Shown one piece after another: positions 43,823 to 52,242 of a stretch of 64,000 nucleotides of DNA. Source of the stretch: Natronorubrum sulfidifaciens JCM 14089 (GTDB taxonomy: Archaea; Halobacteriota; Halobacteria; Halobacteriales; Natrialbaceae); NCBI RefSeq assembly GCF_000337735.1, contig NZ_AOHX01000037.1, forward strand, positions 172,000 to 235,999. The letters run 5' to 3'. A program made the position numbers and the translations under genes. The notes beneath the pieces are model-generated. The model saw nothing but the letters and a program-made list of their open reading frames with translations, ran no database searches and had not been told where the DNA came from. How positions within the stretch are numbered: position 1 is the first letter of the stretch; the number at the start of each line of letters is the position of its first letter.

Positions 43823-45220
43823 ATGACTGTCAATATGACCGATCTCGAGCGTTGGGAAACGACGGTGGGGAAAGCAGGAAACCGTGGAAGGCAGCAACGA
43901 ACACTGAATCGCCGCCGACTGCTCAAGGCGACGACCGGCGTTGCGGCCGGCCTCTCGGTCGCTGGCTGTCTCGACTCCTACGACACGATCGCCGGAAGCA
44001 GCGATGACGATGCTGCTGAACCAGTCACGATTGGCGTCTTAGCGCCGAACCCGGACAGCGACTACGTCGGCCGGTCGATCGTTCGCGCGGCGACTGTCGC
44101 CGTTGCAGAACTCAACGACGACGGCGGCATCAACGGCCGAGACGTCGAGTTGGCCGTCGGTGACACGAACGGCAGCCCACTCGAGGCCCGTCGCCAGTAC
44201 CAGCGACTCGTTCTCGAGGAGGGGGCAGACGTAACGGTCGGCATTTTCGCGAGCGAGGCGCTCATGGGTGTTATCGACGATATCGCCGAGCAGGAGACGA
44301 TCCATCTCACCTCCGGGGCGGCGACGACGGAAGCCAGCCGGCTGGTCAACGAGTCGTACGACCAGTACAAGTATCACTTCCGCGTCGGTCCAATCAACGA
44401 CTACGATCTCGGTCGATCTCAGATCGACTTCATGGACGACATGGCCGCGGAGATTGGGTGGGAATCCGTTGCGCTCCTCGCCGAGGATTACAGTTGGACG
44501 GAAGAGCCGTGGGACATCTATCAGGAACACCTCGCAGAAACTGGCGTCGACATCGTCATGGAAGAGCGGTATCCGCCGGCAACGGACGACTTCTCCGACA
44601 TCTACGACCGCGTGGAAGACGCCGACGCTGACGTGGCGTTCATTACGGCAGCACACACCGGAAACGAGGCGCTGGCCGACTGGGCGGCACCCCAGCGACC
44701 GTTCGCGTTCGGCGGGATTCACGTCCCGATGCAGTTGCCAGCCTACTACGAGCAGGCCCGCCATCCACAGACCGACGCGGCGCTGGCCGAGTACGGTGTC
44801 AGTTACAACAGTGCAACAGCCCAGAGTACGACCACCTCGAAGACACAGGACTTCATCAACCACTACCAGGAGATGTTCGACGGTGCGAATCCGGTCTACA
44901 CCGGCTACCACACCTACGACGGAATCAAACTCTTCGCCGAGAAAGCGGCCGAGGCCGGAACCGTCGATTCCGACGATCTCGTTCCGGAACTCGAGGCCGC
45001 GTCCTTTACCGGAACGACCGGGACGCTCGAGTTTTACGGGCAGGACCACCAGGCTGAGGGCAGAGCGTACGGCCACACCCACGACATCGTCTACGGCGAG
45101 GACACCCAGCAGCCGATCTACTTCCAGTGGCAGGCAGACGAAACCGGCGAGGGGACACAGGAGATTATCTGGCCCGAAAGCGAGGCGACGGCTGAGTACA
45201 CCGACCCAGACTGGCTCTGA
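43823..45220 (+). CDS. Tat lipoprotein, periplasmic-binding-protein type, paralogue 2
   Basis: A 465-residue paralogue of the previous gene, sharing long stretches such as INGRDVELAVGDTNGSPLEA, RRQYQRLVLEE and DDIAEQETIHLTSGAATT. The Tat/lipobox region is LNRRRLLKATTGVAAGLSVA then GC (about residues 28-50). The first Met is at 43823; a second at 43835 (MTDLERWETTV) is possible. Differences cluster in the ligand-facing second half (an insert around PQTDAALAEYGVSYN), which suggests a different ligand. It has its own promoter with the palindrome at 43768. The pair probably arose by tandem duplication. Confidence 0.88.
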   Translation: MTVNMTDLERWETTVGKAGNRGRQQRTLNRRRLLKATTGVAAGLSVAGCLDSYDTIAGSSDDDAAEPVTIGVLAPNPDSDYVGRSIVRAATVAVAELNDDGGINGRDVELAVGDTNGSPLEARRQYQRLVLEEGADVTVGIFASEALMGVIDDIAEQETIHLTSGAATTEASRLVNESYDQYKYHFRVGPINDYDLGRSQIDFMDDMAAEIGWESVALLAEDYSWTEEPWDIYQEHLAETGVDIVMEERYPPATDDFSDIYDRVEDADADVAFITAAHTGNEALADWAAPQRPFAFGGIHVPMQLPAYYEQARHPQTDAALAEYGVSYNSATAQSTTTSKTQDFINHYQEMFDGANPVYTGYHTYDGIKLFAEKAAEAGTVDSDDLVPELEAASFTGTTGTLEFYGQDHQAEGRAYGHTHDIVYGEDTQQPIYFQWQADETGEGTQEIIWPESEATAEYTDPDWL

Positions 45221-45289
45221 ACGGACCCGCTGTACTTGACTCGACCTCGAGTCACACGCTCGTCCACAGTTGACACAACGCACACGCCG

Positions 45290-45886
45290 TTACTGGTCGT
45301 CGACTTCCTCGTCGCTCACACCGACGGCTTTCGAGACGTCGGGGTCGTCAGGAGCGTCTTGCCCACCAACGATGAGCTCACCGTCTTCGGTTTCGACGTA
45401 GACGTCGTCGGCGAACCCGCCCTCTGCGTGGGGGTGCTCGGGATTCTCAAGGCGTTCCGGCGTCGATGGGGCTTCGGGAAGCCCCGCCGGCGGCGCGAAC
45501 TGCCCGAGCGGGTCGTCGATCGTGATCTCCCACGTCTCGAAGAACTCCGCATACCGCTCGTAGTGGGCCTCGAGTTCGTCGGCTGGAAACTCCATCATCT
45601 CGGTCCAGCCGTGGTTGTAGAAGTCGAAGTTCGCCTGAATGTGGGTAATTTCGCGGGCTTCGGCCTCGGAGTAGCCGTCCTGCAACGCTCGCAGGTAGGT
45701 ATCGATGGTCGCATCGAAGAGCCCGTCGAGGTGGTCCTTGCGCTCGTCTCTCCGGTCCGGGTCGGCTTTTCCGAGAAAGACCTTCGTGTGTAGGCGAACG
45801 AGTCCGGCCGTTGCGACCGAGCGGACGACTGGCGTCTCGAGAGCTTTCCGCGACGCGAAGTGGCGAGCGTTCTGGCGCAGTTTCAT
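45290..45886 (-). CDS. Conserved haloarchaeal protein (DUF6149-like)
   Basis: A 198-residue soluble acidic protein. The start is at the ATG MKLRQNARHFASRKALETPV; the 37 codons upstream in frame are not family-like. The middle holds REITHIQANFDFYNHGWTEM and EFPADELEAHYERYAEFFE, a pattern I associate with the Halobacteria-only DUF6149. The last 50 residues are acidic and flexible. Function unknown. It is convergent with the second lipoprotein gene and divergent from the FAD oxidoreductase. Confidence 0.72.
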   Translation of the reverse strand: MKLRQNARHFASRKALETPVVRSVATAGLVRLHTKVFLGKADPDRRDERKDHLDGLFDATIDTYLRALQDGYSEAEAREITHIQANFDFYNHGWTEMMEFPADELEAHYERYAEFFETWEITIDDPLGQFAPPAGLPEAPSTPERLENPEHPHAEGGFADDVYVETEDGELIVGGQDAPDDPDVSKAVGVSDEEVDDQ

Positions 45887-46149
45887 GGCCTCGTCTATGG
45901 ACAGCGGCCTAAAGAACGGTTCGGCAAACAACGCAGGTGTGGGCGGCCACCCGATGTCGGAACCAGTGTGGTCGGTGGTGCCGCTCGAATCGTACAATCT
46001 CGAAAAATATCTCGAAAATAGTCCTCTTTAGTCGGTCCACGACCATCGATTGCCGAAATCGGTGTGCGACTGTGGGGGTGGGTTCGATTTGGCTGGGAAA
46101 ATAGACGAGATAGCAATCCACTTTAACCCGTATTACGAACGATGATAGT

Positions 46150-47388
46150 ATGACCCAGTACGTGATCATCGGTGACGGAATCTCTGGCAGCTCGGCTGCC
46201 GAGACCCTCCGGGAGAAAGACCCGGACGCGCAGATTACCGTTATTACCGATGAGGGGGAGCCACTGTATAACCGCATTCTGATCAAAGAACACGCCAAAG
46301 GGAAACTCCCCGAAGCGCCGATCTCGATCCACGACGAAGGGTGGTACGAGGAACGCGACATCGACCTCTCGCTCAACACCCACGTCACGAGCGTCGACAC
46401 CGACGCGAAGGTCGTCCACACTCACGACAGCGGCGACCTCGAGTACGACAAGCTGCTCGTCGCGACGGGCGGAACGCCGACCCAACTGCCGGTCGACAAC
46501 AGCGACGCCGACGGCATCCACCACTTCTGGACGTTCGAAGACGCCCGTGGCATCCGCGAGCACGCCGAACAGTCGGATACGGGCGTCATCGTCGGTGCTG
46601 GCCTACTCGGCATCGACTTCGCGGCCGTCTGTGGGGCACAGGGGATCGAGGCCAACTACCTGATGCGCGGCGACCGCTGGTGGCGCTACGCGCTCTCGGC
46701 CGACGGTGCCGAGATCATGCACGAGGGAATGCGCGATGTCGGCGTCGAACCTGTCTTCGACAGCGGCGTCGACCACTTCGAGACCGACGACGACGGTCAC
46801 GTCACGGCTGCCGTCGACCCCAACGACGAGCGCTACGAGTGTGACTTCGCCGGCGTCGCGATCGGTCTCTCCTTTAACACCGAGTTCCTCCGTGGAGCCG
46901 GCCTCGAGGAGGAGAACGGACTCATCGTCGACGAGTTCATGCAGACGAACGTCGACGACGTCTACGCTGCCGGTGACCTCACGCGCTTTTACGACGTGTT
47001 GCTGGGCGAGCAGGCTCAGAACGGCTCGTGGGGCTCGGCGAAAGAACAGGGTCGCATCGCTGCTGTCAACATGGCCGCAGACGACGAAGCCGAGCAGTTC
47101 GAGTGGGTGTCCTCGTACTCGATCACCCACTTCGACTTCCCGTTCCTGTCGTTCGGTCACCCGACGCTTGGCGACGACTACGCCGAACGCAAGTACAGCG
47201 ACACCGAGTGGCGTCGTATCGCGTTCAAAGACGGCAAGATCGTCGGCGGCGTCCTCATCGGCGACCTCTCGCCACAGACCGCGTTCAAACAGCTGATGCG
47301 CGAACAGCGCGTCGTCGCCGACCAGAAAGAGGTCCTGCTCGAGCCGTCCGTCGACCTCGACGAGCTCGCCCCGACACAGGAGCAGTAA
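46150..47388 (+). CDS. FAD/NAD(P)-dependent oxidoreductase
   Basis: A 412-residue pyridine nucleotide-disulfide-type oxidoreductase without redox-active cysteines. The first dinucleotide fold is YVIIGDGISGSSAAETLREK at residues 4-23, the second (VIVGAGLLGIDFAAVCGAQG) is at about 147-166, and the FAD-closing motif is NVDDVYAAGDL at about 269-279. It resembles nitrite reductase/rubredoxin reductase-like flavoproteins. The electron acceptor is not indicated, since no rubredoxin or ferredoxin gene is adjacent. A TTTAACC promoter-like stretch precedes it, and a T-run at 47408 follows. Confidence 0.87.
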   Translation: MTQYVIIGDGISGSSAAETLREKDPDAQITVITDEGEPLYNRILIKEHAKGKLPEAPISIHDEGWYEERDIDLSLNTHVTSVDTDAKVVHTHDSGDLEYDKLLVATGGTPTQLPVDNSDADGIHHFWTFEDARGIREHAEQSDTGVIVGAGLLGIDFAAVCGAQGIEANYLMRGDRWWRYALSADGAEIMHEGMRDVGVEPVFDSGVDHFETDDDGHVTAAVDPNDERYECDFAGVAIGLSFNTEFLRGAGLEEENGLIVDEFMQTNVDDVYAAGDLTRFYDVLLGEQAQNGSWGSAKEQGRIAAVNMAADDEAEQFEWVSSYSITHFDFPFLSFGHPTLGDDYAERKYSDTEWRRIAFKDGKIVGGVLIGDLSPQTAFKQLMREQRVVADQKEVLLEPSVDLDELAPTQEQ

Positions 47389-47407
47389 CGACAACGACCG
47401 ACGCAGG

Positions 47408-47414
47408 TTTTTTT
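47408..47414 (+). terminator. T-run terminator after the FAD oxidoreductase
   Basis: Seven T residues 20 bases after the stop codon at 47388 (GCAGGTTTTTTTGCG). The following bases to 47671 contain no gene, only a CGGCCGAACGGCCG palindrome near 47526. Confidence 0.55.
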
Positions 47415-47680
47415 GCGCCAGACGACCGCCTCGAGTCGAATCGTCAGTGGCCCACGCGCTACTCGGCGACAATTGATCCCGTGAGACGTTTGCAGTGGCT
47501 TTCGCTGTCACTCGAGTGCGACCAGCGGCCGAACGGCCGTGATGGACGAACAGCCGACACCCTCACCCGCCGAGAGTACCGAAATATTACGTTCGAGGAT
47601 CGCTCGAGAGTAATTTCGGCCGGTAACTCTCGTTTTTCCGGAGGCACAACTGTTAAGTATGATACAGACATTTGGTACCA

Positions 47681-47908
47681 ATGCACATGGCAACCAGTGA
47701 ACTCCGAGGTTCGTCGCTCAAACTCACGCGAATCGAGTCCGTTAGCGCGGACGCGACCGTCCGCCACGTCGACCAACTCGAGTCGGAGACACTGGACACG
47801 TTTTATACGGCACTCGAGGGGAACCGACCGATCACGACCGCCGAAATCGGACTCAACGCCGGCGATATCATCGTTGGTCCCGAGTACTACAGAGTCGATC
47901 TGATGTAA
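47681..47908 (+). CDS. Small conserved haloarchaeal protein, unknown function
   Basis: A 75-residue protein (MHMATSELRGSSLKLTRIES). The start at ATG 47681 fits a leaderless transcript from the TTAAGTAT box at about 47653; ATG 47687 is a possible alternative. It is acidic with predicted beta strands and ends GLNAGDIIVGPEYYRVDLM-like. I recognise no domain. It sits as a single gene before the DUF7124-like gene. Confidence 0.6.
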   Translation: MHMATSELRGSSLKLTRIESVSADATVRHVDQLESETLDTFYTALEGNRPITTAEIGLNAGDIIVGPEYYRVDLM

Positions 47909-47989
47909 CGACACGTCACTCGAGTCCGACTCCGGTCGGCTGTCGGAAGTATCGAAGCCGTTTTCCCCCACGCACGTCTTCGATAGCGT

Positions 47990-48400
47990 ATGAACGGCGG
48001 CAGCGACATGACCCTCGCGTTTGAACTCGAGGCGCTGAAAGCACTCGCCTCCCCCGAGACCGTCTTCGAAGACGCCAGAGGCTGGACCGAGTACATCGGC
48101 GTCGTCTCCGAAAAGCCGACCTACGTCGTGACGAACTTCACCCGAAAGAACCGCATCCGGCAGGATTTCTTCTCCGGCCCGCGCGGGAAAGCCGAAAGTC
48201 TCGAGGGCGTCAAAGGCCAGTTCGACACCGACCGATACGTCTTCGTTGGCTCGAGTGACGACGACGAACAGTTGGCCGACGACGTCGACTGGGAGTATCT
48301 CGCCGTCGAAGACGCCGCCGAGGCTGCAGACTGGATTCTCGCGACGAACGTCGAAAGCGAGGACGACGATCCCGAGCCGGTTCGGGACGACTGGCCCTAA
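47990..48400 (+). CDS. Conserved haloarchaeal protein (DUF7124-like)
   Basis: A 136-residue soluble protein (MNGGSDMTLAFELEALKALA). The conserved core is EYIGVVSEKPTYVVTNFTRK with NRIRQDFFSGPRGKAESLEG. The C-terminus is very acidic. I associate the pattern with DUF7124, seen across Halobacteria next to various genes. Function unknown. An in-frame second Met at residue 7 is possible as a start. Confidence 0.7.
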   Translation: MNGGSDMTLAFELEALKALASPETVFEDARGWTEYIGVVSEKPTYVVTNFTRKNRIRQDFFSGPRGKAESLEGVKGQFDTDRYVFVGSSDDDEQLADDVDWEYLAVEDAAEAADWILATNVESEDDDPEPVRDDWP

Positions 48401-48516
48401 CGGCACGAAAACCGACTTCGCAGCCGGCGCGCACCGCGAATCGACCGCTTGTCCGCTCGAGTGACGAATCTCTCTCGAGCGATGCACGCAGACAGCCCCC
48501 ATCGCATCGTCCGACA

Positions 48517-49416
48517 ATGAGTCCAGCACCCGACCCGCAGATCGACGACGAGATCGTCGATGCACTCAGCTCGCTCGGCAACCGCAGTCGACTCGAGATT
48601 CTTCTCGCACTCGCCGATGCACAGTGGGAACGTCAGGAGCAGTGGCTGACGATGTCGTTTACGGAACTCTACGATGCCGTCGACATCGCGAGTACGTCAC
48701 AGTTTTCTTACCACCTCGAGCAGCTACTCGGCTGGTTTATCGCTGAGACGCCCGAGGGGTATCGGTTGACCTACGGTGGCGACAAAATCGTGCGGACGAT
48801 CTGCTCCGGACTCTACGAGAGTACCCCCGCGTTCGACGACGTCGCCGTCGGTGGATGCTGTGTGTTTTGCGGTGGCGACTCGCTTGTTGCAACGGTCGAC
48901 GAGGAGCGGTTCGTCGTTCGGTGTCGCGACTGCGAGACGCCGCTGCTGGTCGATCACTTACCGCGGAGCCAGACGCGAAATCGGTCCCCGCAGGCCGTCG
49001 TCGACAGCGTCGGGTACCGCATCTGGAGCACGTACACGCTGGTTCGCGGGGATGTCTGTCCCGAGTGTTACGGCGTGGTCGATACCGCCGTCGACGCGCA
49101 CGACCACGACGACGTCACGGCGTACACGCTCGCACACACGTGTCGTGAGTGTCGGTTTATGGTTCATATGCCCCTCGAGGTGACGGCAGCGTTTCACCCC
49201 GCCGCGGTGGGGTTTTTGTGGGGCCACGGCATCTCGATGCTCGAGACGCCGCTCTGGGAGTTCTTCGAGTTCATCGTCACGGAGACGATCACGACCGACG
49301 TCGCGAGCACTGCTCCGCTCGAGGCGGTGGTCGAGATCACGGTTGATGACGAAACGCTCCGGCTCGCGATCGACGACTCGTTTCGAGTCACCCCCATTCC
49401 GACTGTCGATTACTGA
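48517..49416 (+). CDS. ArsR-like winged-helix regulator with zinc ribbons (DUF7351-like)
   Basis: A 299-residue regulator. The winged helix spans about 10-95 (VDALSSLGNRSRLEILLALA, then TSQFSYHLEQLLGWFIAETP). Two treble-clef/zinc-ribbon pairs follow: CCVFCGG with CRDCE at about 110-135, and CPECYG with CRECRF at about 183-215. The C-terminal domain is alpha/beta and ends near VTPIPTVDY. The layout matches haloarchaeal DUF7347/DUF7351 proteins. It could sense a metal or redox state; targets are unknown. It lies upstream of an ABC exporter pair, separated by a long palindrome. Its stop overlaps that palindrome. Confidence 0.8.
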   Translation: MSPAPDPQIDDEIVDALSSLGNRSRLEILLALADAQWERQEQWLTMSFTELYDAVDIASTSQFSYHLEQLLGWFIAETPEGYRLTYGGDKIVRTICSGLYESTPAFDDVAVGGCCVFCGGDSLVATVDEERFVVRCRDCETPLLVDHLPRSQTRNRSPQAVVDSVGYRIWSTYTLVRGDVCPECYGVVDTAVDAHDHDDVTAYTLAHTCRECRFMVHMPLEVTAAFHPAAVGFLWGHGISMLETPLWEFFEFIVTETITTDVASTAPLEAVVEITVDDETLRLAIDDSFRVTPIPTVDY

Positions 49417-49524
49417 TACTGTCGGACAGAACTATTCGAAGATCGATCGCTCTACTGCGGCCGTCCCGAGAGTGACGGCCGCGAATTCGCGATCGACTTC
49501 TTACTGACTTCCGTCCGACAGTAT
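49416..49524. repeat. Long compound palindrome beginning in a stop codon
   Basis: The outer arms are ATACTGTCGGAC (from 49416) and GTCCGACAGTAT (49513-49524). The middle arms are GAAGATCGATCGC and GCGATCGACTTC. The inner stem is GCGGCCGTC/GACGGCCGC (49457-49465 and 49474-49482, perfect). It could fold almost end to end as one cruciform or RNA hairpin. Its first base is the last base of the preceding gene's TGA, as in the dispersed-element copies, and a copy of that element follows 32 bases later. Confidence 0.8.
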
Positions 49525-49556
49525 GAGCGTCGATCGACGCCGCCAAGTCGTGTTTC

Positions 49557-49637
49557 ATACGGGTTACTGTCGTCACTGACTCCCGATTTGCCGACCTGTG
49601 CTGGCGATCGGCAGGACACAGGGACAGCAATCCGTAT
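49557..49637. repeat. Dispersed stop-codon palindrome, copy 4
   Basis: An 81-bp copy. The left arm is ATACGGGTTACTGTC (49557-49571) and the right arm is GGGACAGCAATCCGTAT (49621-49637). It is closely similar to copy 2 throughout. This is the only copy whose end is not inside a stop codon, but it sits directly after the long palindrome that is. Confidence 0.8.
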
Positions 49638-49675
49638 CAGTCCCGGCTCAAATATCTTTGAGTAGTCTCGCTGCC

Positions 49676-49690
49676 AATATATAATATATA
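49676..49690 (+). promoter_or_regulatory. Strong TATA region for the ABC exporter operon
   Basis: AATATATAATATATA, the most AT-rich block in this area. The expected transcription start, 25-27 bases downstream, falls near 49705-49712, inside or just after the palindrome at 49692. Confidence 0.5.
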
Positions 49691-49691
49691 C

Positions 49692-49707
49692 GACAATACT
49701 TATTGTC
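49692..49707. promoter_or_regulatory. Perfect palindrome at the transcription start, candidate operator
   Basis: GACAATA, centre CT, TATTGTC: seven bases on each side, no mismatch. Its position, just downstream of the TATA block, is where a repressor would block transcription of the ABC operon starting at 49778. Confidence 0.5.
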
Positions 49708-49717
49708 TCTGCCGCTT

Positions 49718-49756
49718 ATGCGTACTCCATGCATTCCATTTCATCGTCTACTGTGA
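49718..49756 (+). CDS. Possible 12-codon upstream reading frame (leader peptide)
   Basis: ATG followed by MRTPCIPFHRLL and TGA, lying between the predicted transcription start and the ABC ATPase start. It would be the first start codon of a near-leaderless mRNA. The main gene then has its own GGGGGG stretch (49765-49771) as a ribosome site. It may be chance. Confidence 0.25.
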   Translation: MRTPCIPFHRLL

Positions 49757-49777
49757 CTGCACTTCAGGGGGGCAAGT

Positions 49778-50695
49778 ATGCCTGCGATTGAACTCGAGGG
49801 GGTGACGAAACGGTTCGGCGACGTCGTCGCCGTCGACGGCCTCGATCTGACGGTCACGGAGGGCGAAATCTTCGGCTTTCTGGGCCCGAACGGGGCTGGG
49901 AAGTCGACGACGATCGACATGCTCCTTGATTTCATCCGCCCGACCGAGGGCACTGTGACCGTCCTCGGCCACGATGCCCAGACCGAGGGCGAAACGGTCC
50001 GGAGCCGAACCGGCGTGCTCCCCGACGCTTACCACGTCTACGACCGCCTGACCGGCCGCCAGCACGTCGAGTTCGCCATCGAGATGAAAGGCGTCGACGA
50101 CGACCCCGAGGCGTTGCTCGAGCGCGTCCGGGTCGCCGACGCCGCCGACCGGAAAGCAGGTGGCTACTCGAAGGGGATGCGCCAGCGACTGGTGCTCGCC
50201 ATGGCGCTGGTCGGCGACCCCGACCTGCTCGTCTTGGACGAGCCCTCGACTGGACTCGATCCGAACGGGGCCCGCGAGATGCGCGAGATCATCCGACAGG
50301 AGAACGAACGCGGAACGACCGTCTTCTTCTCGAGTCACATCATGGAGCAAGTCGAAGCGGTCTGTGACCGCGTCGCGATCATCGATGGCGGCCACCTCGT
50401 CGCCGTCGATACGATCGACGGCCTTCGGGACGCGACGGAGATCGGCGAAACGCTGTACGTCTACGTCTCGACGCTCGACGAGCGTGTCCTTGAGCGAGTC
50501 CGGGGACTCGAGGGCGTCGGGGCCGCGGCGATCGACGACGGCCGCCTGCGGGTGGCCGTCGACGGCGTCTCGAAGTTCGCCGTCTTACACGCCATCGACG
50601 AGGTGGCCGCGGTGCAGGACTTCTCGGTCGTCGAATCGTCGCTCGAGGATCTGTTCGTCCGCTACACGAACGAAGGGAAGGAGGTCGAAGCATGA
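49778..50695 (+). CDS. ABC transporter ATP-binding protein
   Basis: A 305-residue ATPase of the CcmA/NosF-type group. Walker A is GFLGPNGAGKSTTIDML, the signature is GYSKGMRQRL, and Walker B is LLVLDEPSTGLDPNGA with the switch His in FFSSHIMEQVE. The C-terminal 80 residues form the regulatory extension of this group. It overlaps the permease gene by four bases (ATGA). The pair resembles ABC-2 exporters of lipids, drugs or copper-site assembly factors. A strong TATA block and a palindromic operator candidate lie upstream. Confidence 0.92.
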   Translation: MPAIELEGVTKRFGDVVAVDGLDLTVTEGEIFGFLGPNGAGKSTTIDMLLDFIRPTEGTVTVLGHDAQTEGETVRSRTGVLPDAYHVYDRLTGRQHVEFAIEMKGVDDDPEALLERVRVADAADRKAGGYSKGMRQRLVLAMALVGDPDLLVLDEPSTGLDPNGAREMREIIRQENERGTTVFFSSHIMEQVEAVCDRVAIIDGGHLVAVDTIDGLRDATEIGETLYVYVSTLDERVLERVRGLEGVGAAAIDDGRLRVAVDGVSKFAVLHAIDEVAAVQDFSVVESSLEDLFVRYTNEGKEVEA

Positions 50696-51564
50696 CGTGG
50701 TTCACCGTCGCGAAGAAGGATTTCCGGGATGCCGTCCAATCGCGGGCGCTGTGGGCGCTCGTGGCCGTCTTCGTGCTCCTTTCGGTCATTTCTACGTACG
50801 CATACGTCGAACTGCCCGAGATGTTCGGCACGCCGGGTGGCGCAACGTTCGGCGGGCTGATCTTCTTCACGATCGGGCTGGTTGGCCTGTTCGTCCCGCT
50901 GGCATCGATCGTCGTCTGCTACAAATCGCTCGCTGGCGAGCGCGAACTCGGGAGCATCAAGCTGTTGCTCTCTCTGCCGACGACGCGTGGACAGGTTTTC
51001 GTCGGGAAAGTCGTCGGTCGAGCCGCCGTCCTCGCGTTCGGCCTCGGCGTTGGGCTCATCGTCGGCCTCGGATTCGGTGCCGTGTTACTCGGCGACCTCG
51101 ATGTCCTCGCAGTACTGGTGTTCGTCCTCGCTACGCTCGCGTTTACGGCGGTCTACGCGTCGATCGTCGTCGGTATATCGGCGACGACGGGGTCGACGTC
51201 ACGCGCCACAACGCTTGCGCTTGGCTTCTTCGTCGTCTTCGAACTGCTCTGGGACGTGATCCCGATGGGGGTCCTCTACGTCGTCGAAGGGTTTTCGCTT
51301 CCGACGGCGATTCCCGACTGGATCTATCCCGTGATGCAGGTCTCGCCCTCGGCGGCGTACTTCTCGGCGGTCGTCGCACTGTTGCCCGATCTCGCCGAAA
51401 CGGTCGGCGCTGATCCGGCTCAGGCCGGTGCCGGCGTCGAGGTAACGGCCGCCGAGGCCGAGCCGTTCTACACGTCCCCCGAGGTCGGGCTCGTTATCCT
51501 CACCGGTTGGCTGCTCGTCTCGGTCGTCGTCGGCTACTCACTGTTCAACAAGGCGGACTTCTAA
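50692..51564 (+). CDS. ABC-2 type transporter permease
   Basis: A 290-residue permease with six likely helices (first ALWALVAVFVLLSVISTYAY at about residues 17-36, last LVILTGWLLVSVVVGYSLFN near the end). It starts MTWFTVAKKDFRDAVQSRAL. The cytoplasmic LAGERELGSIKLLLSLPTTR is the ABC-2/NosY type of coupling helix region. With the ATPase at 49778 it forms a complete two-gene exporter. About 30-55 bases after the stop there is a degenerate hairpin (GTTACTG ... CAGTATAAC). Confidence 0.9.
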   Translation: MTWFTVAKKDFRDAVQSRALWALVAVFVLLSVISTYAYVELPEMFGTPGGATFGGLIFFTIGLVGLFVPLASIVVCYKSLAGERELGSIKLLLSLPTTRGQVFVGKVVGRAAVLAFGLGVGLIVGLGFGAVLLGDLDVLAVLVFVLATLAFTAVYASIVVGISATTGSTSRATTLALGFFVVFELLWDVIPMGVLYVVEGFSLPTAIPDWIYPVMQVSPSAAYFSAVVALLPDLAETVGADPAQAGAGVEVTAAEAEPFYTSPEVGLVILTGWLLVSVVVGYSLFNKADF

Positions 51565-51686
51565 TACGCGAGCCGTGAGACGCGATCGGGCAGTTACTGA
51601 CGGTCGTCTGGCAGTATAACCACTCGACGCGGCGGCCGACCTCCCAAGTCGCCGCCCTTATTGCCGGTCCAGCCCAACGGTGGCCA

Positions 51687-52223
51687 ATGGCACAGCCCCG
51701 CGTACCGGGTTCCGGCGGCGATCGGACGCTCGAGTTACCCTGTGGGACGACGATCGATCCACACGAGATCGACCTCGGGATGCGCGAGTACACCTGCGGG
51801 TGTGGCGACACACACGCCGTCGTCACTGACGTGCATCCGCCATCCCGGTTTTTCCCCGAATCGCTCGTGGTCGTCCTGCAGGAGACGATCGAGACCGACG
51901 ACGAGTTCGACGAGTTCGGCACACCCCACCTGATGGGCGTCGTCTTAGAGGAGTTCCCCGACAAGGTCGTCTCCTATGACGGCAGCAACGAGGGCGGCGT
52001 CGGCTACACGATGGTGTGGGTCACCGATTTCGACGCCCGGCGACTCCACGAGATCATCGTCGAACTCGTCGTCGAACTCATGGAACACGCGATCAGCCAC
52101 GCCGACGACGACACTGCCGTCACCGACTTCGAGTCACAGATGCTCGAGTTCGACGTTAGCGAGTTCGTCGAGCAGTACCGCAGCCAGCGCGATTTCGAGA
52201 GCGAACACGACCGCGCGCTCTGA
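51687..52223 (+). CDS. Conserved haloarchaeal protein (DUF5815-like)
   Basis: A 178-residue soluble acidic protein (MAQPRVPGSGGDRTLELPCG). The N-terminal third has LPCGTTIDPHEIDLGMREYT followed by CGCGDTHAVV, a possible metal-binding Cys/His set. The conserved middle GVVLEEFPDKVVSYDGSNEG and VGYTMVWVTDFDARRLHEII matches a haloarchaeal family I recall as DUF5815. Function unknown. It is convergent with the histidine kinase gene. Confidence 0.74.
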   Translation: MAQPRVPGSGGDRTLELPCGTTIDPHEIDLGMREYTCGCGDTHAVVTDVHPPSRFFPESLVVVLQETIETDDEFDEFGTPHLMGVVLEEFPDKVVSYDGSNEGGVGYTMVWVTDFDARRLHEIIVELVVELMEHAISHADDDTAVTDFESQMLEFDVSEFVEQYRSQRDFESEHDRAL

Positions 52224-52242
52224 ACCCGGCCTCGAGTCGCTG

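Noticed and set aside
47459..48565. 368-codon minus-strand frame covering the two small genes
   Set aside because: It is antisense to the two small plus-strand genes, which have family-like sequence and promoters; the minus protein has no recognisable motif.
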